A stretch of 64,000 bases of DNA, taken from contig CM070594.1 in the NCBI GenBank assembly GCA_036346395.1, forward strand, positions 19,191,385 through 19,255,384, given 5' to 3'. A program made the translations under genes and the position numbers. Position 1 is the first letter of the stretch. The number at the start of each line of letters is the position of its first letter. Positions 1 through 12,443 of the stretch are shown piece by piece. The notes beneath the pieces are model-generated. The model saw nothing but the letters and a program-made list of their open reading frames with translations, made no database searches and was not told where the DNA came from. This stretch comes from Hsuehochloa calcarea (taxonomy: Eukaryota; Streptophyta; Magnoliopsida; Poales; Poaceae).

Positions 1-395
1 ATTTCAGATGGGCTTGGTCTAGACTCTGCATGTATAATAATACTTTTGTTGGCAACAAAAATGCTATTAGGACGTTAAGCACAGTCGATGAATATGTTCC
101 ATGGATGCATAGATATCCATAGTTTGGGTTTCCTTCAACTGCCGAGTGCTGACATTTTTTTTGGGTACTGAACTGAGTCCTGACATTACATTCTGAGAAG
201 TTTCGGGAGTGCTTTTTTGTAATTTTGGATGCAGTTCTGATTGCCATTATCATGGGTGGTGATTATGCTAACAACTGAGCCTTACCTAAAGGCTCTTGAC
301 ATGTTCTAATAGTTGAAGTAATTTATGATCGATCATGCAACACTGGCTTTCATGTACCTTACAATTTGATCGATTTTTCTGATTGATTGTTGCAG

Positions 396-471
396 CAAGA
401 AACTCTGGCATGAAGAGTTTACTGCCAGCCAGCCAGCTCTCCATTGGAAGGCGTTGTGGCGGATAACCTAG
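396..471 (+). other. possible 3'-terminal exon of an off-window gene
   Basis: A pyrimidine-rich stretch ending in TTGCAG (to 395) looks like a splice acceptor. One frame downstream reads KKLWHEEFTASQPALHWKAL and stops at TAG 469-471. No family is recognised and the upstream exons lie outside the window or are unreadable. The remainder of 1-470 shows no other coding signal. This could equally be untranslated or intronic sequence. Confidence 0.18.
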
Positions 472-2220
472 GCGCAGATCATGTCGCAGCCAATGCCGCT
501 GTGAGTTGTAGTTCTCCCTTGGCATCGTCAGTTATTGTAGTGTGCATTCTGAAGCTGACAAGTCCTGTATGTGCATTCCTTGTGTGACAATAACGCAGTG
601 TCATGTCGTCTCGTTTCCCCCCAATTTTGAGCTGTAATTCAAGAATAATCTGAACCCACGGAGCTTTGTAGCCGTTGTAGATTAACTGCACGACGGCTCA
701 TATTGATCAAGTCGCAGTGGATACCTTCTCAAGAATAATACATCAAGAAGTCACAATGGATCCCTTTCTTGGGCCACCGGCCCTTGTACAGTTTCTTTTC
801 TTTACCCTTGTACGTTTTTTTCCATCTATCAATGGAATGAAGGCAACTCCCCTGCTTGTCGTTCAAAAAAAAAAAAAACTTGTTGAGCAATGCCAGTCTT
901 CCTGCATTCACGTTTCCTACAGCATGAACTCGCCGTGATAAGACACTCGGATTTACTCGCCCAGTACTATGACAAAAACCCTAATATTATTGCCAAAATA
1001 AGTAGTATGTGAAAGACAATACGATGTAACTGAATGGGAGTTATTCGATCTAACTGAGTGGGATGGGAGTAATAATTGACGGCTACCGGGCGTGGACGAC
1101 GCTTTGCTGTCTCGCCGCACCACCTCTGCTGAAACCCGGCTCTAGGATTTGGATTATCTGAGCACAGCGCCGTAACTTTTGCCGATTCTCAGCCATCGGA
1201 TAGAAAAACAAGGGCACAGATCGGATGCTACAGGAACGTTTCTACAGTGCGCTATCTAACGTACCCTTTATCTAACTAGCCGGGTGGATTTGTTTCGAGG
1301 TCGGTATAAATACTTGATAATACATTTTTATATCTCGTAAGCTGTTTAGATTTTTTAGATATCATAAATATTAGAAATAACAATAGAAGCTTGAATGAAA
1401 TTACAACATGCGAAACGTAGTTAAAGTATGAGGTTTGATGAAAGAAAATCATTGAGCATAATAAATTGTTGGGGTTCTTAGAAACTAACCACTATCCATC
1501 ATACAAAGATTATGTAGCTGCATGCCCCTATTCTTACTCTGTTAGCTTTTTTTTCAAATTGTATGCATGCACATATACCTCTATTTAATCTCAAGCAATA
1601 CGTTGATTATGTATGCGGCAAATTATCTTATGAGTTAATATGGTATTAGCGAACCTTGCTCACGCATACACCGATGCACTATGTGCGGCCTACCTTGAAT
1701 TTATCTTCCCTCATATGCCGGTCGCCCCACCAAACCGTGCATCTCATAACTTTTTTTGCTTCAATCTCCAACAGTAAACTCAAATCTTGATCGCTCCCTC
1801 TCAGCTACTACCACTTTCAATGCAATAATTTACTACATAGTTATCTTCTATTTCTCCCTAATTATCGCTTAATACTAACCATTACGACATCAACACACAT
1901 ACACATGCAACTGTCGTCAATCCTAGGCGGGGACACGTTTCATGCTATCTCCGGTGACCCTACACAAATTCCCTACGACTACGTCATCTCTACTCCAAGT
2001 TTTTTTGCTCCTCTGCCTCTGTACACCAGCGCTTCTAGTTGTACGGATGCATACATGTTCATATGCATGCACGATGTTATACATGCTCGATATACTCTCC
2101 TCTCCTGTCGATCACTCAACTTTTTCGCTCAATGTCATGACTTCCTCACTAACCGCGATCTCCTATCTTCACTGATGTCGGCATGTCTGCTTTAGTCGTT
2201 GTCTAACGATATGGAGAATT
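472..2220. other. intergenic, no gene seen
   Basis: Only short open frames occur on both strands, with no recognisable domain. There is a short poly-A run near 865-878. The stretch 1280-2220 is AT-rich intergenic DNA without clear terminal repeats. Confidence 0.5.
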
Positions 2221-4830
2221 TTACTTAGGAATTCGTATGGAAATCAAATTGCTGATTTTATTTTATTTTTATTCCAAATTTTAGTTTTATTGTACTCGAC
2301 ATGGGCTAACATGCATGGAAATCAAATTGCTGATTTTATTTTATTTTTTATTATGAAGTTTAGTTTTATTGTACTTGACATGGTGGACTCATTCTTTTAA
2401 TCTAGACCGTTATAATCTGTACCGACCACAATCGACGGTGTATATCTTTCTCTTTTGTCCACCAATTAACGTGGGAATTTCTAACCCTTGAGAGTGGGCA
2501 TCGTGGCTTCTTTTGACTCTGCGTCGTTATTTTGGGATTTTGATTCGGCATTCGTATGGAAATCAAATTGTAAATTTTCTTTTATTTTTTATTATCAATT
2601 TCAGTTCTTTTTTCTTGGAATTCCTATCCGAATCTAATTCCTATTTTTTTTCTTTACTTTTTATTCCAAATTATAGTTATTTAGATATTTTACTTTGGAA
2701 TTCGTATTGAAATTTTAATTTATTTTTATTCCAAGTTTCAATTATTTTTTGTTGGATTTTGTATACAAATATAATTGCCAATTATTGTTTCATTTTTATT
2801 CTGAAATATAATTATTGGAAGTCGCATCGATATTCAAATTGCTTATTTTATTTTATCTTTATCACGAATTTCAGTTGTTTTGGTTGGATTTCGTACACAA
2901 ATCTAATTGCCAATTTGTTTATTTTTATTCCTAATTATAATTATTGGAATTCGTATCGAAATCAAATTGCTAATTTTATCATATTTTTATTCCAAATTTC
3001 TTTTTTGTTGATTTCGTATACAAATCTAATTGCCAATTTTTGTTTATTTTTTCCTCCAAATTATAATTATTTAGTGATTTTACTTAGGAATTCGTATCTA
3101 AATCAAATTTGTAATTTTATTTTATTTTTATTTCTAATTTTAGTTTCTTTTGTTGGATTTCGCATACAAATCTAATTGCCAACTTTTGTTCATTTTTATT
3201 CTGATTTATAACTATTTAGGGATTTTAATTTGAAATTCGTATGAAAATCACATCGTTAATTTAATTTAATTTTTATTCTGAATTTCAGTTTTATTGTTCT
3301 TGATATGGACTCTTTTAGGTAGGAACTCATATGGAAATCGAATTGCTGATTTTATTTTATTTGTTATTCCGAATTTAAGTGTTTTTGTACTTGACATAGA
3401 CTCTTTCTTTTAATCTAGACTTTATAATTTGGATCCACCACAATCGATGATGTAGATCTTTCTCCTTTTCTACCGATTAACGTGAGAATTTCTAGCGCTT
3501 AAAGCGAACGTGGTGGCTTATTTTTTACTCTTCTTTAATTTGATAATAGATAGATACATAAAGATGAGTCATGATCAAATTTGCTCCGTATGTAAGTAGA
3601 CCTACTATTTTTCTATTAAAATTCATATTGTTTTCTAATAATAATGCATTGTTATAACCTGGGCCCACCATTAACTGATCGTGTATAAATTTTTTTTATT
3701 TTCTCTTATTAATGTGGTATTTCTAGCCTCTCAAAGCTCCGCCTTGAGTGTATGTATTGAAGATCGAGGATGTGATTTCGATGCATATGAGTAATCCCAT
3801 GCCATAACATGAGCAAGAAATCAAGGACGGGCGAATGGCTTGGTGGTAGCAGTGAGGTTGTTCGTTCTGGCCTACCCGAATTTAACACCCAGTTTCAACG
3901 TAGTGTGCCTTTTTAATCAAATTGCTCATTTTTATTGTATTTTTATTCTGAATTTTTTTGTTGATTTCGTATACAAATCTAATTGCCAATTTTTGTTTAT
4001 TTTTTCTTCCAGATTATAATTATATAGGGATTTTACTTAGAAATTCGTATCAAAATCACATTTCTAATTTTCTTTTATTTTTATTTCTAATTTTAGTTTC
4101 TTTTGTTGGATTTCGTATAAAAATCTAATTGCCAATTTTTTGTTATTTTTATTATAATTTATAATTATTTAGGGATTTTACTTAGGAATTTGTATGGAAA
4201 TCAAATGTTTTATTTAATTTTATTTTTATTCTGAATTTTATTTTTATTATACTTGTTATGGACTCTTTTAGGTAGGAACTCGTATGGAAATCGAATTGCT
4301 GATTTTATTTTATTTTTTATTCTGAATTTAAGCTTTATTGTACTTGACATGGACTATTTCTTTTAATCTAGACTTTATAATCTAGACCCACCACAATCGA
4401 TGGTATAGATCTTTCTCTTTTTTCACCGATTAACATGGGAATTTTTTTGCGCTTAATGCGAACGTTGTGGCTTCTTTTTACTCTGCTTTAATAAGATAAT
4501 AGATAGATACATAAAGATGAGTTATGATCAAATTTGCTCTGTATGTAAGTAGACCTACTCTTTTATTCATTTCAAATTCATATTGTTTCCTAATAATAAT
4601 GTATCGTTATAACCTGGGCCCTCCATTAACTGATCGTGTATAATTTTTTATTTTTTCTCTTATTAACGTAGTATTTCTACCCTCTGAGAGCTCCACATTT
4701 AGTGCATGTATTGAAGACTGAGGATGTGATTTCGATGCATATGAGTAATCCCATACTATAACATGAGCGTGAAATCAAGGACAAGCGAGTGGCTTGTTCG
4801 TTCCAGCCTACCCGGATTACTGTTGGTCTC
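2221..4830. repeat. AT-rich diverged repeat block with ~950-bp tandem duplication
   Basis: The block is built from many diverged copies of a unit containing phrases such as GGAATTCGTATGGAAATC and TTTTATTTTATTTTTATTCC. On a larger scale, about 3305-3870 is repeated at about 4258-4820 with an offset near 953 bp. Both copies share the GTAGGAACTCRTATGG start, the CCTGGGCCCWCCATTAACTG phrase and the GATTTCGATGCATATGAG phrase. A sub-unit (CCACAATCGAYGGTG followed by ACCGATTAACGTG) occurs near 2400-2520, 3415-3540, 4375-4490 and again at 16065-16170, so it is a dispersed repeat. Open frames inside are Phe/Tyr/Ile-rich products of base composition and are not genes. Confidence 0.7.
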
Positions 4831-4952
4831 ACGTTAACCAGCTCGATTGATAGGCATGTCGCTCAGCACGTCTCGGGATATGTCTTATGCTTTCGTATTT
4901 TGCGAACGGAATGGGACAATACGTAGCATGGCAACATTGCACTCTTTATTTA

Positions 4953-5075
4953 GGAAAATTGTTTCAGTAGCATGCATTCGTTTGTATTTAGAGAAATGAC
5001 ATCTCTTTGAGGATGCACTACAAAATAGCACCCCGAAGATTCTGAAATATTGAAAATGACACAGTCGTCACTCTA
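4953..5075 (+). repeat. left terminal inverted repeat of the 5-kb MULE
   Basis: This stretch matches the reverse complement of 9871-9989 over almost its whole length, with scattered substitutions and small indels. It starts GGAAAATTG, one G shorter than the right end. Confidence 0.85.
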
Positions 5076-5139
5076 ACAGTCGTTACAAGACAAAGAATGG
5101 GTAAAAAGACATGTATACCCTCCTGAAAACTTTGGTTCT

Positions 5140-5488
5140 GTGTCAGGTTGGGCACGATTGCCTTGTACCACTCGTCGGCGGCTGTGGCGCGCGGCTCACG
5201 TCCTTCTGCAGCGCCTTAACATTGGCCCTTGTGGCATCTATGTCCTTGGAAAATCGCTCGGCCTCGGCGCCTCGCTGAGCATATATCTCGTAGCGCTCCC
5301 GCTTGGCCTAGATGCGCACGGGCTCCACCAGGACGTGCTCATCGTTCGCCTCGTCCACCCACCGCTTCATCTTGTCGGTGGCGCGTAGATTGGACTGGAT
5401 CTTTCACGCGGATGCTACGATGTCACTCTCGGCCTTCGCCGCCAACTTCACCTCCAGCCTCAGCTTGCGCAGCTCCTTGACATTTGAC
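5140..5488 (-). pseudogene. captured coiled-coil gene fragment (part 2) in MULE
   Basis: Minus-strand translation from about 5490 begins MSNVKELRKLRLEVKLAAKA and continues with charged segments such as KMKRWVDEANDEHVLVEPVR and AKRERYEIYAQRGAEAERFS. The composition is rich in Lys, Glu, Arg and Ala, as in a coiled coil. Two in-frame stops interrupt it, near 5405 and 5308. The segment is GC-rich against AT-rich surroundings and sits just inside the left TIR, the usual position for host sequence captured by a Pack-MULE. I do not recognise the parent protein. On the minus strand it would follow the fragment at 9544-9780, with the nested LTR between them. Confidence 0.5.
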
Positions 5489-5519
5489 ATGGTCTAGTTT
5501 GTTGGACCCTGGACATGGA

Positions 5520-8500
5520 ATACTAGAAGTCCCCGTGTGTGTACCGTACTAATCGATCAGTGTCTAGTACACCCATCCAAAACATTGATATTCACATCCA
5601 TATATTATGCAAACAATATGAAACAAATATAGGATATAAACTTAGACGTTTACATGACAAGTATTTATTACACGGAGACGTTTACATGACAAGTATTTAT
5701 TACACGGCCGACCGACCAAATTAGAAGATACGTAGAAAGTTAAACAGCGGAAGCATAGCAAATAAACTCAAAAGGTCCAATGGTGTGTCTATCCATACCC
5801 TCAGGCAACTGACAAGGACAAGGCCTAGTAAGACCCGTCATTGAACCTTCTGGTACCGCATGCTACGAACACGTCATCCGGTATAGGCTCAACCTCATAC
5901 TCTGATTAACAATTTAAGCAAGATTGAGTACATTTTTTACTAAGCAAGACTTGTAATCTATCACAACATAATTATACATGCAAGCTCACAAAATATGAGG
6001 CTCTAATATACAAGTTATTTTCAGCATTAAGCAAGTTTTATTTCCAATATCGATATGTAATAATTTGCAATGAAAATTTTAAAGAGTGGTTGACAGATAT
6101 CAAAATAACAAGTTTGTAACTCAATAATAGCAAAATCACAACCCTCCTCAGCTGCGATCAATATTTTATTCTCAACCATAGCTATAGTACTCACACAAAC
6201 CAACCATTTCAATATTTTTCAACAAACCATTTTTGCATAAATTAAGACTATACCTGATGTGACAGCACTTAGCACGCTCATGACCGTGGGCACGGCTAGT
6301 TTAAATAGATTTACACTCTGCAGATGTGTACAACTTTACCCATAGTATATGAGATCTCTAGTTTGTTCGACATTCGTCGATACCACCACACACAATATTA
6401 TAGTATGCAGTCTAGAGTTCATAACGAAGTCTTTACATCACCTAGACATAACCTTGTACTAGCCCAGCGAATGTAAACCCTTAATTCACCTGGGTACACG
6501 AGTCTCAGTGAGGTATTCACTGTTGTGTCGGCAAGCTTTGTTCGGACAACGTGGTGAAGGGAGCCCCTTGAGTAAACCTACCCAGATATGCCCACACTGC
6601 TACAACCTACCAATATGCAAGGCTAGCCCCCAAATGACTTAATTAGCTAAGACTGTCCCATGCCAGCACATATAGTTGTACGCTTAGGCTTAGATTAGAT
6701 ACACCGATGTTCGGTACTTAATCGACCTGGGCGAGGATCTCCCCTTATCTGCATGCGAGAACACACTCTCACATCTTCCAGTTTTTTATTTTCATTTTTA
6801 TAAAAATTAAAAGAGGTAAACCCCTCTGGTCCAACTTTTCAAAATCTCTCAATTCCAAACTCACATTTTCATCAATTATTAAATTCCCCAACTAAGCATC
6901 TATTCGATATTCCTAGTTGAAACACCTAAATTGACATCATTCATTGTCTAAACTGTGTCCTAAAGGCTATAATAGTAAGGATATTAACATATCAAGGAGG
7001 ATCATGCATTCAATAGGAATTTAACTATCGTTATTTCCAAATATAGCAATTTTAGCCAAACATACACGCATGCAAAATAAAATATAATAATTGAAATAAT
7101 AGTGTTAATATGGTCAAAGGAGGTGCTTTGCTCTGGTTGATCAGCGAATGAGGACGGTGGATCCCCAAATATTTTGTTCGTGGTTCCAACGTCTATTCAA
7201 AAGATCTGACAGCAAGCAAATCCAAATATCTTTGGATATTAAGATAGAGCATGATTTTAAATGAATTTTTTAAAAATATTAATTCAATTTGGAGTTCATA
7301 TGCAAAAGTTATTAACATTTCAATTTTTCTCGGTTTGAAAAACCCTAAAATAATAAAAAGGGTGACGTCGAAAGCGTATTTTCTGGGTTTTACTCTTTCC
7401 AACAAAGAAAGCACACTTCCTTTATACTGAAAGTGGTTTTCCATTTTTATATTTTTCTAAAAATCATTTTCTTACATGTGGCCTTTGCATGTTAGTCTCT
7501 CGGATTTTTGATTTTTGATTTTATTTACGAAAGCAATGACAATCTCACATGTCATATACTCATTAAGTATTAACTAAATAATTAAATCTATTTTGATTTT
7601 AATTCTTTGACATGTGGGGTGCACTTGTTAGCTTCTTAGTTTCAAAACGTGTTTTAAAACCAAAAATAGTATGCGGGCCCCGCATGTAGTGGCTTGTATA
7701 CTAAACATGTTTTAAATTAGATTTTCGATTAGTTTTTCAAACAGTTCCACCTATCATAGGCTTAATACATTTAATCACTCTCATTTAGCACTAATAAACT
7801 CCTAATCACATGGGGGCCCACTGTTAGTGAGTGAGAGAGAATGAGAACTGAGCAGCTCGCGGCCGAATGCAGTGGCACACTCACCGGTGGCGGAAGGTGC
7901 GATGAGCAACGGAATGGAAAGAGGATAGCATGGCGAAGATATAGGTGGTGGTGGAGGCGAAGGAGATGGTCGGAGGCAGCGTCACGGCGGTGAGGAGCGG
8001 CGGGGTGCCTCGGGTCTGCGACGAGTTGAGCGTAGGAGGCATCCTCCAGACTAAAGGAGTGGCGCACTAGACTCAGTGACTCCAGACGGTGCTAATAGGC
8101 CGTGTGCGAGGACCTAGGGTCACTGGAGACGAGTCGATGGTGTTTTCACGGTGGCGCCATGGGTGGCTACAGGGAAAATGGCGCAAACTACTCACCCTCG
8201 GCAAATTGCAGTGTGCATGGGGTTCGATAGCTCACCACGATCACGAGGGTGAAGATGATGAGATCGAAGATGTACTAGAGTAGCTTGTCAACGGTGAGCA
8301 GTGATGGCGGTGAAGAGGTTCACGGTGATGGTGCGCTTTGGGGTTGAAGGTACTTTAAGAAGGTGCGTAATAGCTCAAACACATGCTGATAATAAAGATG
8401 ACAGAAGTAATTGAACGGGGACTCACCGAGTCAGCAGAGAACAAACGAAATGGTGGCAACAATCGGAAATGGGGAAAGGATGCTAGGCTTGATTCACTGT

Positions 8501-9543
8501 GAGATAGTCAACGTTAAGTAGGGGAATAGCGTCACTAGGAGATGGAATGCATTATGGCGTGCTTGGATTGAGTTCAAACTCACCAGAGCAATGGGAACAC
8601 GATGGCAGAGATCTGGGTGTGTGCCAGAGTTGAAGACGAAGTAGTGCAATGGCGCTACGGCTCTCGGGGCTACATTAAGCAAAGCTCAAGGATCACAATG
8701 ATGCACTTGTCGTGGGAGAAGAAGCTCGCCAGAGCGGCGAAATGGTAGAGGCGTGCTCACCGGCATCGAGAATGACACATTCGTTCCCGCAGAAACACTA
8801 AGCGGGAAGCTTTGTTTTGCACAAAAATAGAAAGAGGCAAGCTGAGGAAAAAGATGACATGGCTAGGGCTTAAGTACAGCTGGGTTTGGCGCGAGAAGAG
8901 CGGCGAGAAGGCGGCGGGTGCGTGAGAAACTTGTGACACTCTCTGGCTTCTCCATCCGCACGAAAAAAGGGCGTCGTCAGTGTGGTTACTAGCATGGGCA
9001 TGGTGCAGGCGGAGGCAACGGAAGCAGGTGAAGCGAGAAAAGATAGGCGGTGTTGCAACCCATAGGCGAGCAAGCGTGAGCGAGACGCGTTCGCGCGGAG
9101 ACGAAGGCAAGGTGTACAGAGACATCTGATGGGTCGAGCCACGCCTTCAGTGAGAGGGAAAAACAGGGCTATGCTGTGCTGTGGTGGTGTGCGAAGAGAT
9201 GGGCCGGAGCGGATTCAGCCCAATAGGCGCGGCGGGAGAAGGAATTCATTTTGAAATTTTTTTAGAAAGTCTGAGACTTTACTGAATTTCTAAATATAGC
9301 AAATAAGCTTAAAAATTATGAAATTATTTTTGAAGGCTCGTAACACAATATAGTTTATTGTGAAATTTTTCTAGAATTTTATTTATGTGTTCTCTATTGT
9401 TCTCAAAAATTCTTTCTAAGTTGTTATTTGTATGCAAATTCAATAATTGATTTATGAAAAATTTCAAAAACATCCTCAAAATGCTTCCTCATTTTATTAA
9501 CATTATATATGTCCCAAGTTTGGATTTTTAGGTTGTTACTGTG
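5520..9543 (-). mobile_element. gypsy-type LTR (solo LTR or remnant) nested in the MULE
   Basis: Read on the minus strand, the block starts near GTAACAACCTAAAAATCC (close to the TGTAACA... start common to grass gypsy LTRs). It passes through a GC/CT-rich leader (about 9200-7800) and ends near GGGGACTTCTAGTATTCC. Internal phrases such as AGCCGTGCCCACGGTCATGA and CTGAGACTCGTGTACCCAGG resemble a widespread grass LTR; the related block at 35101-38030 carries a diverged version. No gag or pol is found, so it is LTR only. Boundaries are approximate and no clean TSD was found. Open frames inside (for example 7771-8067 and 8757-9142) are composition artefacts. Confidence 0.55.
5645..5708. repeat. two-copy 32-bp tandem duplication
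   Basis: GACGTTTACATGACAAGTAT is seen at 5645 and again at 5677; the 32-bp unit also includes TTATTACACGGA. It lies inside the nested LTR. Confidence 0.85.
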
Positions 9544-9780
9544 CATGGCGCTCCTCTTGCGCATGCGTGTCCGATGCATCCGCACACTTCGTCCTTTGTC
9601 TTGGTCGCTCACATTGCTTGGAGCTCTGACCTATGGGACGTCGCTTTGGCTTTGGTCCGCTCAATTTGGTGCTCTAGCCCTTCGCCATGGCTTGTGCTCT
9701 CAATAGCTCAGACTCAGCGCCGACTCTCTCTTTGTCCACATAAGTCTTGCGTTCATTCAGCTTGTCCATGCCAGATTTCG
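9544..9780 (-). pseudogene. captured coiled-coil gene fragment (part 1) in MULE
   Basis: The minus strand reads KSGMDKLNERKTYVDKERVG followed by AESELLRAQAMAKG and a stop, then further basic sequence. Composition and orientation fit the fragment at 5140-5488, and the two pieces probably come from one captured transcript unit interrupted by the LTR. It sits just inside the right TIR. The parent gene is not identified. Confidence 0.4.
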
Positions 9781-9870
9781 CTAGTTGTTTGATTTCAGAA
9801 GACAAAACGAGCATTAAAATTGTACTATCTCACATTACACCAACTTGTCGTTAAAGATGGATGGAAAATG

Positions 9871-9989
9871 TGACGGCAGTGTCATTTTCAATATTTTAGA
9901 ATCTTCAAGTGCTATTTTGCTATGTATCTCCAAAACAATGTCATTTCTCCGAATACGAACAAAAACTATGCTACTGAATCAATTTTCCC
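9871..9989 (-). repeat. right terminal inverted repeat of the 5-kb MULE
   Basis: Read on the minus strand it begins GGGAAAATTGATTCAGTAGC and runs to GACACTGCCGTCA. It is the partner of 4953-5075 and is followed on the plus strand by the 9-bp duplication CTTTATTTA. Confidence 0.85.
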
Positions 9990-10082
9990 CTTTATTTACT
10001 GGCTATGGGACTCTGAATAGAGGCAGAAGAGGAGAATGTAATGCATGCACTCGACGTACACATCCAACTCTCGTTTAACCAA

Positions 10083-10465
10083 TCTACTAGTAGGGTGCCC
10101 GTGCGTTGCAACGAAACCTCAAAAGAAAGTGATACATATAACTAACAGAATTAACACATCTTTTGTAAGTAAACTAGCGATAATTGACACATCTTTGAAC
10201 AATGCTGCGATAGAACTGTGATACTGAATTTGCGATCCTAACTATAACTAACAGAATTACAGAACACAAATTGATGCAAATATGAGAGTATAAGAGTAAT
10301 GACTACCTCTCCAGTGATCACCTCCACCACTTCTTCTTCTCCCTTCTCCTTCTCCTCCCCCTCCCCCACCGGCGTCAGTGGCTCCACCTCCCAGTTCTTT
10401 AGCTGCGCGAGTGCTACCTCAAATTAGTTACTTTGATAAATCAGTTGTTTGGCTTACAAATACAT
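10083..10465 (+). mobile_element. possible Helitron 5' end
   Basis: After an A at 10082 the sequence begins TCTACTAGTAGGGTGCCCGT, then GCGTTGCAACGAAACC. TC starts inserted after A, and the CCGTGCGTTGCAACG phrase, are seen at ends of grass Helitron-like repeats. I did not find a CTRR 3' end with hairpin, so the extent is unknown. A captured exon-like segment (10307-10402, minus) lies within it. The copia solo LTR interrupts the region at 10471. Confidence 0.3.
10307..10402 (-). pseudogene. isolated exon-like fragment, acidic linker
   Basis: On the minus strand, 96 bp lie between an acceptor-like CGCGCAG and a donor GTAGTC. They read LKNWEVEPLTPVGEGEEKEK then GEEEVVEVITGE, fully open in frame. 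Clean splice sites at both ends and a multiple-of-three length suggest a genuine exon captured from a host gene. No neighbouring exons are recognisable. The family is unknown; the sequence is a Glu/Lys/Gly-rich linker. Confidence 0.4.
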
Positions 10466-10470
10466 ATATC

Positions 10471-12443
10471 TGTGGATATCATGGGGATATGCTCATGATC
10501 TTAGGATGATGTTACAATTGGCAATGACGTTGAAGGTTTGTCGAATCACACGTTTTCGGTAAGTTTTCAATGCTGTCAGGTCCAGGGCGGTTTGACCAGC
10601 CAGGGCGGCGGTCAGACCGGCTAGTGGCAGTTCGACCGGCCAACCTTGGCGGTCAGACCGGTCAAGGGCGGTCGGACCGGCCAGTTATGTTTGGTGGAAT
10701 TTGGAGCTGGGCCAAAAATAGAGGGTGTAGGTAAGAAAGGGGATTCTCATACACTTGGTCTCATAAATTTTAGAGTTTCTAGTCAAAAGATCTATTCGTT
10801 TGAAATTTCCAGAGAGGTTTCGGATTTCAAGGTGTGAAATTTGGCTAAGACTCTTCTGGGCGGTCAGACCGGCGAGCGGCGGTCAGACCGGCCCTTGAGT
10901 GGCGCTCTGACCAGTTTTCACTTGATCCGTCGGCTTTCATAGCGGCGATGTTTGTTTGTTAGGTCAAGTTCATGGGTTTCAGTGCACATATGTTGCATGA
11001 TGCATGTTTTAACTAACGTGGGTCAAGTTGCGAAGAACTTGTTCCTGGAATCGATTTCTTGGTCTATTGTTGTGCATGTTGCTTGGAGGTCAACGACGGT
11101 CAACGGCGAGGATGGTCGGGACTAGGCTTGAGAGCTGAGGTTCATAACGATCAAGGATGCTAGGTGAAGTCATTGGATTCGAGCATTGCGCAAAATGACA
11201 AGGATGACCGAACGGAAGTTCGATGCAACAGGTTGCATCAAGCGGCGCGGGGGTCAATGCAAGTGCCATGGTGGTTTCGATGGGAGCTGGCGGGAAAAGC
11301 CTTGCCGACATGATGGGAGCCGTTGATCAACCTACACGTGGCGAAGCATGGGATTACTTCATGAAGATTGGACTTGGTCTTTGGAGAAAGATCGAGAAGG
11401 GGTATTTTGGTAATATCACTAAAATACCGCCTTGATTGCTTTTAGCTAAACCGCGGCGCAAGACAACGCAAGGAGATGCGGTTTAGGTCAAGAGAAGATG
11501 AAGACACCGCTTTAAAATACGTGCGTGAGTTAAACCCGTTTGTGTGTGGGCTTAACGGGTGCCCAATATGAAGCTCTTCTAGAAGGTTAGTCTCCACTAT
11601 AAATATAGGAGGGTGCTGTAGCACCTCCTTGATTCTTTTGATTATTTTGAAACCCTAGTTTGCTTTTGAGATTAGGGAGTGGAGAGGTTAGGATCTTTGA
11701 GAAGAGATTGATTGTGTGCTCATATATTGAGTTTTGTCCTACTGGATGGAGTGGCTGTAAACCAGCAACAATCACAAATTAATCTATGCAAGGTCTCTTG
11801 AGATGAGTCTCTTTTCGTTCTTGCTCTCTATTATGTGATTTTGGGGCTTTCTTTGATTTTTCAAGTTTTCTTTTGGTTTCTACCCCCAATCTTGCTTGAT
11901 GTGACATGTGGGAACTCATCTAGGATCATCTTGATCATCTCTAACCCACGAGCAAGTTTTTGGATCTAGTTTTCGTTTTGACTCAGTTTTGAACCATCCT
12001 TCACTCAAATGGAAAAATGTCAGAACTTTGCCAAGGATCTTCACGATGTTTGATTGGAATAGGTTCCTGATATCCTAGAGAAGGCGTGTTCCAAGTTTCA
12101 TCGAGTTTGGAGTTGTAGATCAAAAGTTAGACCTATTTACAACTTCGTTTTCGGGCTGATTTCACTGTTCATCAGACTGGAGGTCAGAACGCCCCTGTGA
12201 GAGGTCAGACCGCCAATGACATAGAGGTCAGACCGCCCAACACTTAGAAATCAAGCTTTTATTGATTTTGGTTGTTTTACTCCGGGGTTTCGATTGGATT
12301 CAATACAAGACTTTTGTTGTGCTTGTATATTGATCTTCATAACTCTCATAACTATCGGAGTGAAAATCGTGTTGAATCCGATCTTGGTGAAAAAGAGATC
12401 GTACTCCTATTCATCCCCCTCTAGTCGCCGTTTCGGTCCAACA
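10471..12443 (+). mobile_element. solo LTR of a copia-type family (CGGTC-rich)
   Basis: The block begins TGTGGATATCATGGGG and ends TTTCGGTCCAACA (TG...CA). It is bounded by identical 5-bp repeats ATATC at 10466-10470 and 12444-12448. The 1973-bp body has no coding sequence and carries repeated GGTCAGACCGGC-type motifs near 10580-10920 and 12180-12240. Its start matches the 3' LTR start of the copia element at 57894. Perfect TSDs around one LTR mean an element inserted and then recombined between its LTRs, removing the interior. Confidence 0.85.

Larger units (their letters stand above)
4953..9989. mobile_element. Mutator-like element (MULE) with long TIRs and 9-bp TSD
   Basis: The ends are long inverted repeats: 4953-~5075 pairs with ~9871-9989. 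Shared motifs include GGAAAATTG, TTCAGTAGCAT, GAGAAATGACAT and GAAAATGACAC. The element is flanked by perfect 9-bp direct repeats CTTTATTTA at 4944-4952 and 9990-9998. A 9-bp target duplication with long TIRs starting GGGAAAA is diagnostic of the Mutator superfamily. No MURA transposase is visible, so the element is non-autonomous. It contains a captured, broken coiled-coil gene fragment (5140-5488 and 9544-9780) split by a gypsy-type LTR. The element is about 5.04 kb, most of it contributed by that later insertion. Confidence 0.88.

Noticed and set aside
5515..9548. CATGG direct repeats as TSD of the LTR nested in the MULE
   Set aside because: Using them would leave LTR ends without TG...CA; probably chance.
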